The translations under genes and the position numbers were made by a program. Source: Pseudevernia furfuracea (taxonomy: Eukaryota > Ascomycota > Lecanoromycetes > Lecanorales > Parmeliaceae). Taken from it: DNA of 64,000 bases. The first letter of the stretch is position 1. Each line of letters begins with the position of its first letter. Positions 24,780 to 35,940 of the stretch are shown piece by piece. The notes below the pieces were generated by a model. It worked only from the letters and a program-made list of their open reading frames with translations, had not been told where the DNA came from and made no database searches. The stretch is from the NCBI GenBank assembly GCA_022315425.1, contig JAIUPT010000019.1, positions 1,102,490-1,166,489 of the forward strand, written 5' to 3'.

Positions 24780-27720
24780 ACTCTAATATGCTCGTATAAG
24801 TCATTTGAATTAGAACAATCTAAACAAGCTCTCAAATATGATCGTTGAGATGAACTTCATCAAGAACATTACGAAGGAATACATCTGCGAATACTATGTC
24901 ATGGGACGTCAGAAGACTGTCTCTTATGATAGTCTCACAGAGTCAGAAACGCAGTCTGGCGAATTTATTTATAGTGATCTCGTAGAGCCTCTGTCCTCTA
25001 CTAAATTCAATAACTATAGATACTTTATAACATTTAAGAATAATTTCACCTCCTATTCTAAAGTATACTATATTCGTCATAAGAATAAAACGTTTGTTAT
25101 GTTCTTACGTTTCAAAGTCTTTCTAGAGTCACGAGACTATAAGATCTATCGTATTCGTCTCGACAATAAGAGAGAGTATATATTTAAGATCTTCTTGAAT
25201 TATCTCCTTCAGTGCGAAATTAGATAGAAGTTCACTATATCTGAGAACTTCGAAATGAACGAAGCGATCGAACGTTTTGAGCAGATCTTATTATATAAGA
25301 TATATTTTATACTACTAAGTTCTCAGCTCAACAAGTCTTTCTAATTCGAAATCGTGACCACCATCAATTATTTGATGTTACGATCCCCCAACGTTCGAAT
25401 CATTGTAACGTCATTTAAGACTTTTCATTATCGAAAGCCTATTTTATCTCATCTGCGAACGATTAATTTCATTATCTATACGTTGAAGCGTATTCAAAAG
25501 AAACTCGTAAATAAAAGCGAAAAGTATATTCTTCTAAGATATGAAGAGGAGTTCATTTTCCGTCTATATAATCTCATCAAGAAGAAGATCATTCGAATTA
25601 ATAATATTTACTTCGTTGAAAAGCGTTTCTTGATTGTGAATCTCGAAGAAAAGACGAACGCTTATAAGCTCTCGATCAAGCGATAACGTTTTTATATATC
25701 AGCATTCGCTGTAGGGGAGACACTTAATGAATAGCGTATTACTGAAATTTCGAAAGACATTGCCCTTATCATGAAGCCCTCAACGACTGCATCTGCATCT
25801 GTAATAATTGCCTTCATTATAAAGCTCTCAACGACTACATCTGCATCTGCAATAAATAGATCAAGATCAAATTTCCTATGATCAGCTGAAAAGCAGACGT
25901 CTATATCAAAGTCCTCGTCTCTCGCACGAGTCGTATCATCGATCGCGTTCGCGCGAGTCTCTCGATTAATTATTGCATTATTAGTTATCGAAAGAATAAC
26001 TCGTTCCCTCACTACCGTCGAAATAATTCGCGAAGACCTCGAGTTAAGTGCGATTTAAAGAATACTTCTTGATTATCTCGACAATACGATTTCGAATCTG
26101 CGAGATCTATCATCTAACCCTCTCTCGAGAACATTCGCGACCTTTGCGTTACTAACGAATCATGTTAATAAGTCGAATATTTTCGAGTCGACGATTTATC
26201 AATAGATTATTTTCAATTAACTCTTTCGCATGCACTGAAAGCTCGTCATGTAAAACGAATACAAATCTCTTATAAACAACAATACTTGATGTCTGATTCA
26301 GACGTCTTTAGATATTTATATTCTAAGAGGTCGCTGAGTCTATATCGTGAAGCGAGATCTCGTTAAGAAAGTCACTCGTTATAAGACTCGTTGAATAATT
26401 CGAGATTTCGAACAGCAGAAGAATCGTGACTATTATAACACGTTCGTCTTAGTGATCAAGCTTATAAGTTATAAGACGATCTTTATCCTAACAGCGACTC
26501 TAAACTAAAACGTGAAATAAATAAACGTCAAAATCGCCTTTCTCTACGATAACGTTCAAGAGACGATTTATATGCGATAGCTCGATAATTTCAGCAAGAA
26601 CGATATCAAAGTTTATAAATTAAATAAGACCCTTTATGAACTCAAGCAATCTCTTAGAATTTGATATCAACACTTCTCGAAGTACATAAAGAAACTCGAA
26701 TTAATATTCATCGAATCGAACGAGAGTGTCTTTATAAACGTCAAGAAGAACATTATTGTAGTCCTCTATGTGAACGATGTATTAATTATCGACCTTAGCA
26801 AAATCGACATTTAGCGCATTAAAAAGGCTCTCAATGACAAGTTTCACATGTTCGACTTGGAATCTTACGTCTATTATTTAGACATAATCGTCAAAAGAGA
26901 TCGTATCGTCGACATTCTTCGTCTGGGACAAGTAGTCTATGTCACTCGTTTCTTAAAACATTTTAATTATTAAAGTCTTAATTCAGTCTCTACGTCTCTA
27001 GAAATCAGTCGTAAGCTACAATCTGCGAAAGAGAATTATATTGCCTCGAGAAAGCTGTGCGAGAATTATTAATCTATCGTGAAATCCCTTATATATATCA
27101 TGTTAGAAACTCGTTCTGATATCGTCTATGTTGTCTCTCTTATTAGTCGCTATTTAGTCAACTCGACCCAGACACACTGAAATGCAGTGATTCGAATCTT
27201 TCGATATCTTAGAGACACGATGTATTACGAACTCGTGTACAAAGGATCCCTCTAAGCCCTTATCGAGTATATCGATTTCGATTGAATTAACGACTCGACT
27301 CGAAGATCTATCTTCGACTATCTATTTAACGTCGATAACGACGTCATCAGCTAATTATCAAAGCGTCAAGTTATCGTCGCGTTATTCACTTGCGAAGTCG
27401 AGTATATCGATCAAACGTTGATTATCAAAGAAGTTATTTAATTAAAAACTCTTCTCAATCAACTTCTGCGGCCTCGAAACTCTGATTCGAAGATCATTAT
27501 AATCTTCGACGACAATTAGAGCGCAATTGCCCTCGTCAAGAACGCTTAATTTCATATTCGCATCAAGCATATTAACATCGCTCATCATTTCGTGCGTGAA
27601 AAAGTTAATAACGACATCGTGAACATGCAATTCGTATTCACGAATAAACAAATAATCGACGGTCTCATCAAAGCTCTCTGCCTCGACAAATTCGTTGTCT
27701 TTCGCGATGCCCTTGGGGTG
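24780..27720 (+). pseudogene. Copia copy D pol (integrase, RT, RNase H)
   Basis: Integrase core at 24838-25227: SGEFIYSDLVEP with the first Asp (about 24957-24990), RYFITFKNNFTSYSKVYY, and YRIRLDNKREY with the second Asp (about 25150-25185); the third acidic residue is not clear. RT at about 26300-26900: ETIYMR (about 26560), NKTLYELKQSLR (about 26620-26655) and YVND at 26767-26778, where YVDD is expected. RNase H at about 27360-27690 ends IKALCLDKFVVFRDALG. The order integrase-RT-RNase H defines Ty1/copia. Frequent stops and shifts; not functional. Confidence 0.87.
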
Positions 27721-28370
27721 AAATCAGCTTCAGAACATCCCCTCAGCGTCAAAGACTAACCCTCAGCGCTCTTGCTTCTAACCTGGAGTCGCCAGTTCCA
27801 GAGGAGTGACGCTATTCACCTTGCCTGTGAACGCCAAATCTTCAGTATTCTTCTGGTGTCTCTTGTCTCAAACCCCCAGCCTCTTTCGGGTCTCATGTAC
27901 TCATTCTTGAACTGCCGCTGGCGTGTCGCCCTTATTCGGCTTACCACCATGGCCCCTGAATGGATGCCATACCCTCGGGCCTCGTTCAGGTCTCGTTCGG
28001 CGCCTCAGCGCTGAATTCCGTCGCTATCACACGCTCGGCCGCTGCTGCAGCCAGTCATGAGGTTTTCTTCCACTGCTTCTTGTTCCACCCTCTCATGTAT
28101 CCATCGACCTCGTTTTAATAGAAATTTGATGTGCACCAGGTCTATTTCAAAGAAAACTTTCAAAAAATCGCCTTTTTCCGAAAAATGGAAGTTTTGTATA
28201 AAGAACCAGAACGGATTTTTACATGTCTTCGAATTTGACATAGTCGTTTTCAGAACTTGATTTCTTCACTTTTGTGAACCGGATTTCGCGCTAACCCGAT
28301 TGGGGTTTTTTGCGTCGCGAAGTGCGAAAATCGTGTTTTCGTATTTTTTGAGTATGCGAGCGAAGGGGAG
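27721..28370 (+). other. Copia copy D 3' region with unmutated composition
   Basis: No supported gene. Between the RNase H end and the 3' LTR the composition changes abruptly to GC-rich sequence with many CA, CC and GG. A purine run GCGAAGGGGAG at 28360-28370 touches the LTR and is a good polypurine tract. No other copy covering this region is in the window. Confidence 0.6.
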
Positions 28371-28492
28371 TATCAAAATTCGGGTCACGTGACATGGTCA
28401 CGTGATGCACTAAGGCGCATCCTCATAGTCGCTCTTTACTCTCGTAGCATTCTATAGTTAACAACTAAGTGTTCTATCACCTATTCTTGACA
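28371..28492 (+). repeat. 3' LTR of copia copy D (122 bp)
   Basis: Starts TATCAAAATTCGGGTC (TG mutated to TA), ends TTCTTGACA. Retains the full CACGTGACATGGTCACGTG block that the 5' LTR lacks. Confidence 0.9.
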
Positions 28493-29203
28493 AAATGAAT
28501 AATAACTTTAAGAAGAGACTTACGAAAGCATATGTTAAGAATTCTCAGTGAAACAAAATTATCGATCTTCTTAAGTTCGACAAGAATAGAAATAAGTTAA
28601 AGTTATCGAAAGAATTTCGCTTTCGTATGCACAATAATCTCATTTATAACACGACTCTCGATCATATCAATAAGCAGCGTTTATATATTTCTGAGTTTAT
28701 GTAGCAGAAAGTATTTCAGCTAATATATGATTAGAATTTTTATGTTGATTTTCATATAATATATGTTAAGATTTCATCTTTAGTTTATATCAAAAGCTTA
28801 TCGAAGTATCTTTAGATCTATTTGAAGCATTGTCTCGATTATCAAATCAATTAAACAAAGCGACACCTCACTTATAAAGAACTGAATTCAATTTTCATCT
28901 TATTTATTTTATTTTACACGATTGTTATGAATTTCATCGTCGCGCTTTTTTATTAAGACGACAAGAATATGCTTTTTATCGTAATATACAAGTTCTCAAA
29001 GAGAAAACTTCTCGTATTTGAATTTGATGAATAAACGATAGCTGATTAAGCAAATGTTTTGCTTGTCGTCTTGATATCTCATAACTGAGGTATATCTATT
29101 ATCATAATCAGCGACCGAGATACTAAATTCATAAGTGTCTTCTGAAAGGTTATCTTCGAGAAGCTCGATACTTTACTGTTATAACGACTTCGATTACTTA
29201 TTA
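28493..29203 (+). pseudogene. Gypsy integrase, zinc-binding and catalytic parts
   Basis: Frame reads NLIYNTTLDHINKQRLYISEF then a damaged HHCC region (LKHCLDYQINQTKRHLTYKE, about 28826-28890; one His and one Cys now read Tyr). The core follows: MNFIVALFY (first Asp changed to Asn, about 28928-28955), FSKRKLLVFEFDE, and IIISDRDTKFISVF with the second Asp (about 29098-29145). The frame reaches the region just before the usual HPQTDGQSERTNQ block and is cut there by the TIR element. Removing 29204-30771 and one TA joins it directly to the next segment in frame. Confidence 0.85.
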
Positions 29204-29420
29204 CCTTATCGGTGCCAGTAGAAGTCGGAATTTTCCATCTATGGCAGGTAGACATATCATTGTGTTTAATGTTACGAACTGCATAATAGAGACTACACAC
29301 CGGATTATGCGCAATGACCAATTGATCAAAATGTACATTATGACCAATGTATCAACACGAACATCCGTCCATTCGACCAAATTGCACATTGTAGCATATT
29401 AATCATTTGGGCGGATTATA

Positions 29421-29537
29421 CATTGATTCTCCATTGGTCCTTCATTGAGATTCCATTGAGATTCCATTGAGATTCCATTGAGATTCCATTGAGATTCCAT
29501 TGAGATTCCATTGATTTTCCATTGATTTTCCATTGAT
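29421..29537. repeat. 11-bp tandem repeat
   Basis: About seven copies of ATTGAGATTCC followed by variants with ATTGATTTTCC. Inside the TIR element. Confidence 0.9.
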
Positions 29538-29639
29538 GCTTAGTCAACTTTATTTGAATTATAAAAGTATTTACATAGAATATCTAATTGAGAAACTTAC
29601 TTATTTACGATGATGACTACCTATATATGGCTATATACT

Positions 29640-29785
29640 AGCTGCATGACTGAATATAGAGTAATGGCTGAGAGGTCTCCGTGACTGCGCATGACTGAAT
29701 ATAGGGTAGTGACTGAGAGGTCTTCGTGACTGCGCATGACTGAATGTAGGGTAGTGGCTGAGAGGTCTCCGTGACTGCGTATCGT
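29640..29785. repeat. Tandem repeat, about 55-bp unit, three copies
   Basis: Units contain TGACTGAATATAG, GTGGCTGAGAGGTCT and CGTGACTGCG. Inside the TIR element. Confidence 0.85.
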
Positions 29786-29804
29786 TAGTATGGGGCTGCA
29801 TGGC

Positions 29805-30262
29805 TGCATAGCCGCAGTGACTGGGATGTCTCCTTAGCTGCAGTGGCTAATAGTGACTGCATAGCCGCAGTGACTGGGATGTCTCCATGACTGAGTGGCT
29901 GCATTGACTGGGATGTCTCCATGGCTGAGTGGCTGCATTGACTGGGATGTCTCCATGGCTGAGTGGCTGCATTGACTGGGATGTCTCCATGGCTGAGTGG
30001 CTGCATTGACTGGGATGTCTCCATGGCTGCAGTGGCTGCATTAGCCACATAGCCAGTGACTGAGATGTCTTCATGGCTGAGTGGCTGCATTGACTGAGAT
30101 GTCTCCATGGCTGAGTGGCTGCATTGACTGGGATGTCTCCATGGCTGCAGTGGCTGCATTAGCCACATAGCCAGTGACTGAGATGTCTTCATGGCTGAGT
30201 GGCTGCATTGACTGAGATGTCTCCATGGCTGAGTGGCTGCGTTGACTGGGATGCTGCAGTGA
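29805..30262. repeat. 34-bp minisatellite with higher-order structure
   Basis: Basic unit of about 34 bp containing GAGTGGCTGCATTGACTGGG and ATGTCTCCATGGCT. A longer unit with TTAGCCACATAGCCAGTG recurs at about 30030 and 30147, so a higher-order repeat of about 117 bp is present. Open minus-strand frames here are only repeat translation. Confidence 0.9.
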
Positions 30263-30294
30263 CTCATAGTGCGAACTTAGAATTTTGAACTTTT

Positions 30295-30550
30295 TGTCCT
30301 ATTCGTATAATATTATTATATATAACTGTCCTATTCGCACAATATTATATATATAACAGTCCTATTCGTATAGTATTATATATATAATAGTCCTATCCGA
30401 AATATAATTTAGTAGTTATAATCACGTGATTTAATCACGCGAAATTGAAATAGAAATGTTAAAACATTGACAAAACGTTAATAAAACGTTGACAGAACGT
30501 TGACAGAATGTTGACAGAACGTTAATAGAACGTTAACATAATATTGCGCT
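30295..30550. repeat. Two further tandem arrays
   Basis: 30295-30412 has about four copies of a unit with CCTATTCGTATAATATTA. 30462-30545 has about seven copies of a 12-bp unit AACGTTGACAGA. Inside the TIR element. Confidence 0.8.
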
Positions 30551-30773
30551 AAACAAATTGTTAATATACTTTTAAGTATAACGTTTTGTTAAGGATATAT
30601 TCGCTTAGATGTACCTTATGCTAGTATATAGAGTTCATATTCTATTAATAGAAGACTTTATAGAATATCATGTTAATGGCGCATTATACTTATGTTAGTG
30701 ACATATTCTTCTCTACTTGCTGAGCAAGGAAGGTTAGCCGAACATTCCCGATTTACCTGCCCCCCTTAAGGTA

Positions 30774-31611
30774 TTCTCAAACGAACGAATAGTTTAAGAG
30801 AACGAATCAAATCGTCGAAATCGCTCTGCGCTTTTATCTCACTATAGATACTAACGATTAACTTTTTATATTTTCATTTCTATAAGCATATCTTAACAAC
30901 TTAATAATATTTACGAAATTCGCATCAAACGAACTAATCTACGGATTTCGAGTATAAGATACTCTGAGTCTGTTAATAGACTTATTACTCGAGAATCTTA
31001 ATTAGCTGCGACTTATTAAGAGAGAAGAAATTAACGATATTATTACTTTTATTAACGTCTTGACAAAGACTCGCTACGACAGTAGTTATAAGATTATGAA
31101 TCTAAGAAAAGAAGATTAGATTTATCTAAGACTATATCATAACTACTTTATTCTCGACGTGAATTCTGAGTTCTTCAATCAACGAGTCGAATCTTTTAAG
31201 ATTTTAAAAAAGGTCGACAATCTCGCCTATCGTCTGAAGCTTTCGAGTGTTATACGTATACATTTCGCGATATTTATAACATAACTAAAGTCTGACTCAG
31301 ATCGATCTGAAGATCTCTATTATCGTGTTACTCTTTTATTCTTATTAGTGAAAGAAGATAATGCTGAGATGAACTCGAATTTCGTTATTAAATATCGATT
31401 ATATGAGATCGAAAAGTTGCTTGATCGAAGGGATATAGAAAAGAACGTTAAGTACTTGATACACTAAAAGAATAGTGATAATCAAGACAACGTGTAATAC
31501 TCAGTATATGCATTATAGAAGACAAAGAATCTCATAAAAGAATACGACGATCGTCTCGTCGTCGATTTCACACGAAGAAGACAGAAGCAGAACATTTTTA
31601 TTATATCAATC
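30774..31611 (+). pseudogene. Gypsy integrase C-terminus with GPY-like module and chromodomain
   Basis: Starts YSQTNE-stop-FKRTNQI, the damaged HPQTDGQSERTNQ block. Then ASNELIYGFRV (about 30925-30955), LTKTRYDSS (about 31060), IYLRLYHNYFI and NQRVESFKILKKVDNLAYRL (about 31110-31245), the GPY/F-type module, IRIHFAIFITQLK, and a chromodomain-like end: YEIEKLLDRRDIEKNVKYLI then NSDNQDNV (about 31400-31490). Chromodomains direct integration to particular chromatin. Copia copy B interrupts at 31612. This identifies the element as a chromovirus-type Ty3/gypsy. Confidence 0.85.
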
Positions 31612-31743
31612 TGTCAAAATTCTAGCCGAGGTGACTTTTCACGGTATCAACCCGGCGTTCAGACTTGGTGGATTTTGTATGTAGCGATCTACTGTACTAG
31701 TTACATAACTCAATCAGATGTTTTACATATCTATATTTTAACA
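31612..31743 (+). repeat. First LTR of copia copy B
   Basis: TGTCAAAATTCTAGCC to TTTTAACA; 132 bp. Followed by GATTATGAGCCCGAATCG, a putative initiator-Met-tRNA primer site. Confidence 0.93.
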
Positions 31744-33416
31744 GATTATGAGCCCGAATCGTAGGATATTCTTTTAGTAGTACTACGTTCAACTTTAGAG
31801 TCGTCTGCTGACTTATTTAGAGTATTTCAATTGAGCTGAGAGCCTCAGCAAACAAAACATTAACATCTTACTTTGAATACTATATCTATAGAACAAATTC
31901 TATCTTTAGAAGACTGAGACTTCAATCGAAAGAAAGACGTGAGAATAAGTTTAATCTCGAAATTCAGCAATCGCTAGAACTATCGCTGAGATCATCTTAC
32001 AGTCGACGAAGTTAGATCTAAATCGGATCGCTCGCTAGGTCAATCAATTAAAGAAGTTATTTCGTCTGTGAATCACATTAAGCAGATTGCTTTAATTCTA
32101 TAACGAGTGCTTATCGTCTTGTTACTCAAACAGCGCAAGAGTTGAAATCTTCAAATCATTAAATATTATATCATCAAGACGCTATTAAGCTGTTCATCTA
32201 AAACTCTGCTCAGACGCTATTAAGCTGTTCATTTAAAAACTTCATTAAGACGCTATTAAGCTGTTCATCTAAAACTCTACTCAGACGCTATTAAGCTATT
32301 CATCTAAAACTCTGCTCAGACGCTATTAAGCTATTTATCTAAAAACTTCATTAAGACGCTACTAAGCTGTTCATCTAAAACTCTGCTCAGACGCTATTAA
32401 GTTATTCATCTAAAACTCTGCTTAGACGTTACTAAGCTATTTATTTAAAAACTTTATTAAGACGTTATTAAGCTGTTAATCTGCTCAGACGCTATTAAGC
32501 TATTCATTTAAAAACTCTGCTTAGACGCTACTAAGCTGTTCATCTAAAACTTTATTAAGACGCTACTAAGCTGTTAATCAATTGTGCAGTGTATTCTTTC
32601 GCTTGTTAACTATATAGTATATTCTTTTGCTTAACTCGCGATTCACGTTTTATATTCTTTCGATTCGTGAACGCAATGAAGTTAACTTCTCGATAGATGT
32701 CGTTTCTTTTAAGAGAGATGTAAGCGTAAAAGATTCTGAGTGTAAATCGTCTTCGACATCTCGCGCAGTGAAATAAGTATACGTCGAAGATTCTTACGAG
32801 GGGGGCGAGCGCTCTTGCTTCTATTCTTATTTCTAACAATGAAAATAACAATAATAATAAGATCTATGAGTCGATATATATATTTCGTGTCTACTTGAAG
32901 ACTATAGTGACATCGATCTTTTTGAATATACGATTATTAGTTATAAACTCTGAAATAGTTACTATCAAATCGAGCAGCCTGTCAACGCACATAGTCAAAC
33001 TCGAAACTCTCGAAGAATATTAGATCTGAAAGCGCGCTGTCAAAGAGTACCTCATCAACGAGCTGTTGTGAAAGTATATAACGAAAAGTCAACTTGTTTT
33101 CTCGTCTCGTGTTACTTAGATCGATGTGAATAAAGTGAATACGATCAACGCAGCTGCTTAGATTCAGACTAAATCGAATTAAGTATCTTTCACTTTAGTG
33201 TTAGTGCTAGAAACTCTAAATTCGTACGAAACTCGTCGTGACAGATAAAAAGAAAAACACTTAGTGTGCTGTAACGTTATTCTGAGCACTCTTGAAGTTA
33301 ACTACTATAGTGATTATAAGAATATTAATAACGTCTACTTTCTCTGAATCGTCATTAGATAGGGCTGTAAGCTCAAAGGTTCTAGTTCTTTTAATGATCG
33401 TTTTCGACGTCTATCA
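31744..33416 (+). repeat. Duplicated leader and truncated gag of copia copy B
   Basis: Aligns throughout with 33549-35115. It stops abruptly inside gag at CGACGTCTATCA and passes directly into the second LTR. It is about 106 bp longer than the second unit because its minisatellite has three more repeats. Confidence 0.88.
32177..32580 (+). repeat. 35-bp leader minisatellite, about 12 units
   Basis: Units begin GACGCTATTAAGCTGTTCAT or similar. The same array is at 33981-34275 (about 9 units) and, on the other strand, at 6225-6432 (about 6 units). Confidence 0.9.
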
Positions 33417-33548
33417 TGTCAAAATTCTAGCCGAGGTGACTTTTCACGATATCAACTCGGCGTTCAGACTTGGTGAATTTTGTATATAGCGATCTACTAT
33501 ACTAGTCACATAACTTAATTAGGTGTTTCACATATTTATATTTTAATA
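33417..33548 (+). repeat. Second (internal) LTR of copia copy B
   Basis: 132 bp; the terminal CA is mutated to TA. It differs from the first LTR by about a dozen transitions, none at CpG. Confidence 0.92.
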
Positions 33549-33980
33549 GATTATGAGTTCGAATCGCAGAGTATTCTTTTAGTAGTACTACGTTTAACTT
33601 CAGAGTCGTCTGCTGACTCATTTAAAGTGTTTCAATTGAGCTAAGAGTCTCAGCAAACAAAACATTAACATCTCACTTTGAATGTTATGTCTATAAAACA
33701 AATTCTATCTTTAGAAGACTGAGACTTCAATCGAAAGAAAGACGTGAAAATGAGTTTGACTTCGAAATTCAGCAATCGCTAGAACTATCGCTGAGATCAT
33801 CTTATAGTCGACGAAGCTAGATCTGAATCGAATCGCTCGCTAGGTCAATCAATGAAAGAAGTTATTTCGTCTGTGAATTACATTAAGTAGATTGCTTTGA
33901 CTCTGTAACGAGTGCTTGTCGTCTTGTTGCTCAAACAGCGCAAGAGTTAAAATCTTCAAATCATTAAATATTATATCATC

Positions 33981-34275
33981 AAGACGCTACTAAGCTGTTC
34001 ATCTAAAACTCTGCTTAGACGCTACTAAGCTATTCATCTAAAAACTTCATTAAGACGCTACTAAGCTATTCATCTAAAACTCTGCTTAGACGCTATTAAG
34101 CTGTTCATCTAAAACTCTGCTCAGACGCTACTAAGCTATTCATTTAAAAACTTCATCAAGACGCTATTAAGCTATCAATCTGCTCAGACGCTACTAAGCT
34201 ATTTATCTAAAAACTCTGCTTAGACGCTACTAAGCTATTTATCTAAAACTTCATTAAGACGCTACTAAGCTATCA
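33981..34275 (+). repeat. 35-bp leader minisatellite, about 9 units
   Basis: Same unit as the array at 32177-32580; lies in the leader of the complete copia unit. Confidence 0.9.
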
Positions 34276-34799
34276 ATCAACTGTGCAGTGTATTCTTTCG
34301 CTTGTCAACTATACAGTGTATTCTTTCGCTTGACTCGCGACTCACGTTTCATATTCTTTCGATTCGTGAGCGCAATGAAGTTAACTTCTCGATAGATGTC
34401 GTCTCTTTTAAGAGAGGTGCAAGCGCAAAAGATTCTAAGTATAGATCGTCTTCGATATCTCGCGCAATGAAATAAGTATACGTCGAAGATTCTTACGAGG
34501 GGGACGAGCGCTCTTGCTTTTATTCTCATTTCTAACAATGAAAATAACAATAATAACAAGGTCTATAAGTCGATATATATATCTCGTGTCTACTTGAAGA
34601 CTATAGTGACATCGATCTTTTTGAATATACGATTATTAGTTATAAACTCTGAAATAGTTACTATCAAATCGAGCAGCCTGTCAACGCACATAGTCAAACT
34701 CGAAACTCTCGAAGAATATTAGATCTGAAAGCGCGCTGTCAAAGAGTACCTCATCAACGAGCTGTTGTGAAAGTATATAACGAAAAGTCAACTTGTTTT

Positions 34800-35940
34800 C
34801 TCGTCTCGTGTTACTTAGATCGATGTGAATAAAGTGAATACGATCAACGCAGCTGCTTAGATTCAGACTAAATCGAATTAAGTATCTTTCACTTTAGTGT
34901 TAGTGCTAGAAACTCTAAATTCGTACGAAACTCGTCGTGACAGATAAAAAGAAAAACACTTAGTGTGCTGTAACGTTATTCTGAGCACTCTTGAAGTTAA
35001 CTACTACAGTGATCATAAGAATACTAATAACGTCTACTTTCTCTGAATCGTTATTAGATAGGGCTGTAAGCTCAAAGATTCTGATTCTCTTAATGATCGT
35101 TTTCGACCTCTATCACTATTGAAGTTAAGTGATTGTAAAAACGTCTTCGAATACGCTAAGAAGTTCAAAGAACTTCACAATGAAATTCGAACGATATATA
35201 AGAAATTACGTCTAAACGACGTCTATCTTATCTTTCTTTTTCATATCGAACTAGATAAAGAATATAAGAATTACTTTTTATATTATACTTAGACTCACGA
35301 TGCAATTAATATAGTCGAAAAGTTCGTCTTCACGCTGAAATACGTCACTCAGCGATTTATTCAAACAGTGATCAATTCGTCTATTAGTCGAATAGAATTA
35401 ACCCTTGAACTAATTGCTGCTCGATCTGAAGCATACGCAGTCACGAATACGACGAATTAGACGACGCAAAGATCGCAATCGAGGACTGTCGAAGAGTCAG
35501 ACGTCGTATATCTTCGACGTCTCGTGAAGTTCTGTCAACACTGTCAGAAGATTTATCATATTCATTATGAGTGTAACTCGAAGAATAATACTTAGTCTGA
35601 TAATTCAGATAGACGTAGACGTAGTCGTAATCGTGATCGTAACGATTATAACGGTTACGAGAGGGACAATCGCGATAGAAAGAGACGATACGATCGAGAT
35701 CAAGATCGAAACGATCGAAATAAGAAGCGAAAGTTTCGTAATGATCGTGATGTTAATCTAGTATACTATGACTCAGAAGAAGCACACTTCGACGAAAACT
35801 TCGAGATTGATGAGTGCTTCACTGCTGTGCGACGAGACGATTTAGAATACTACGTCTCTCTTTCAGAGAACGATTATATTATAATCGCTATCGTCGATAT
35901 TATGTCGAAACGATAAAGACTCGACTTCTACTGCTCTGTT
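34800..35940 (+). pseudogene. Copia copy B gag
   Basis: Copia gag with a readable UBN2-like core at about 35115-35400 (CKNVFEYAKKFKELHNEIRT, LDKEYKNYFLYYT, VTQRFIQTVINSSISRIELT). A CCHC zinc knuckle follows at about 35530-35575 (CQHC, KIYH, IHYEC). Then comes an Arg/Asp-rich stretch (35590-35750) and an acidic segment (SEEAHFDENFEIDECF). Stops interrupt it; the true start lies upstream in the region shared with the duplicated unit. The protein would form the particle shell. Confidence 0.82.

Larger units (their letters stand above)
12044..28492 (+). mobile_element. Copia family-2 retrotransposon, copy D, with LINE and SDR element inside
   Basis: LTRs at 12044-12152 and 28371-28492. Own sequence: leader 12153-12789, upstream coding region 18175-18810, gag and pol 23236-27720, 3' region 27721-28370. 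Two insertions (LINE 12790-18174; SDR retroelement 18811-23235) interrupt it; removing them restores alignment with copy E at 44573. The outer flanks (ctttt and aaatg) do not match, so no target duplication brackets this copy. Confidence 0.88.
29204..30771. mobile_element. 1.57-kb TIR element with TA target duplication, full of minisatellites
   Basis: Imperfect terminal inverted repeats of about 32 bp: left CCTTATCGGTGCCAG, right (reverse complement) CCTTAAGGGGGGCAG, then a second shared block around TCGGAAT and GTTC/TTTC. TA flanks both ends (29202-29203 and 30772-30773). Excising the element plus one TA gives a continuous gypsy integrase frame (TYYSQTNE, the AYHPQTDG position). No transposase is visible; it looks like a non-autonomous element of a TA-inserting superfamily such as Tc1/mariner. 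Confidence 0.8.

Noticed and set aside
29805..30262. CRISPR-like array
   Set aside because: Repeats are head-to-tail without unique spacers, in a eukaryotic transposon; it is a minisatellite.
29785..30267. Long minus-strand ORF (160 codons)
   Set aside because: It is the translation of a minisatellite and is open in more than one frame.
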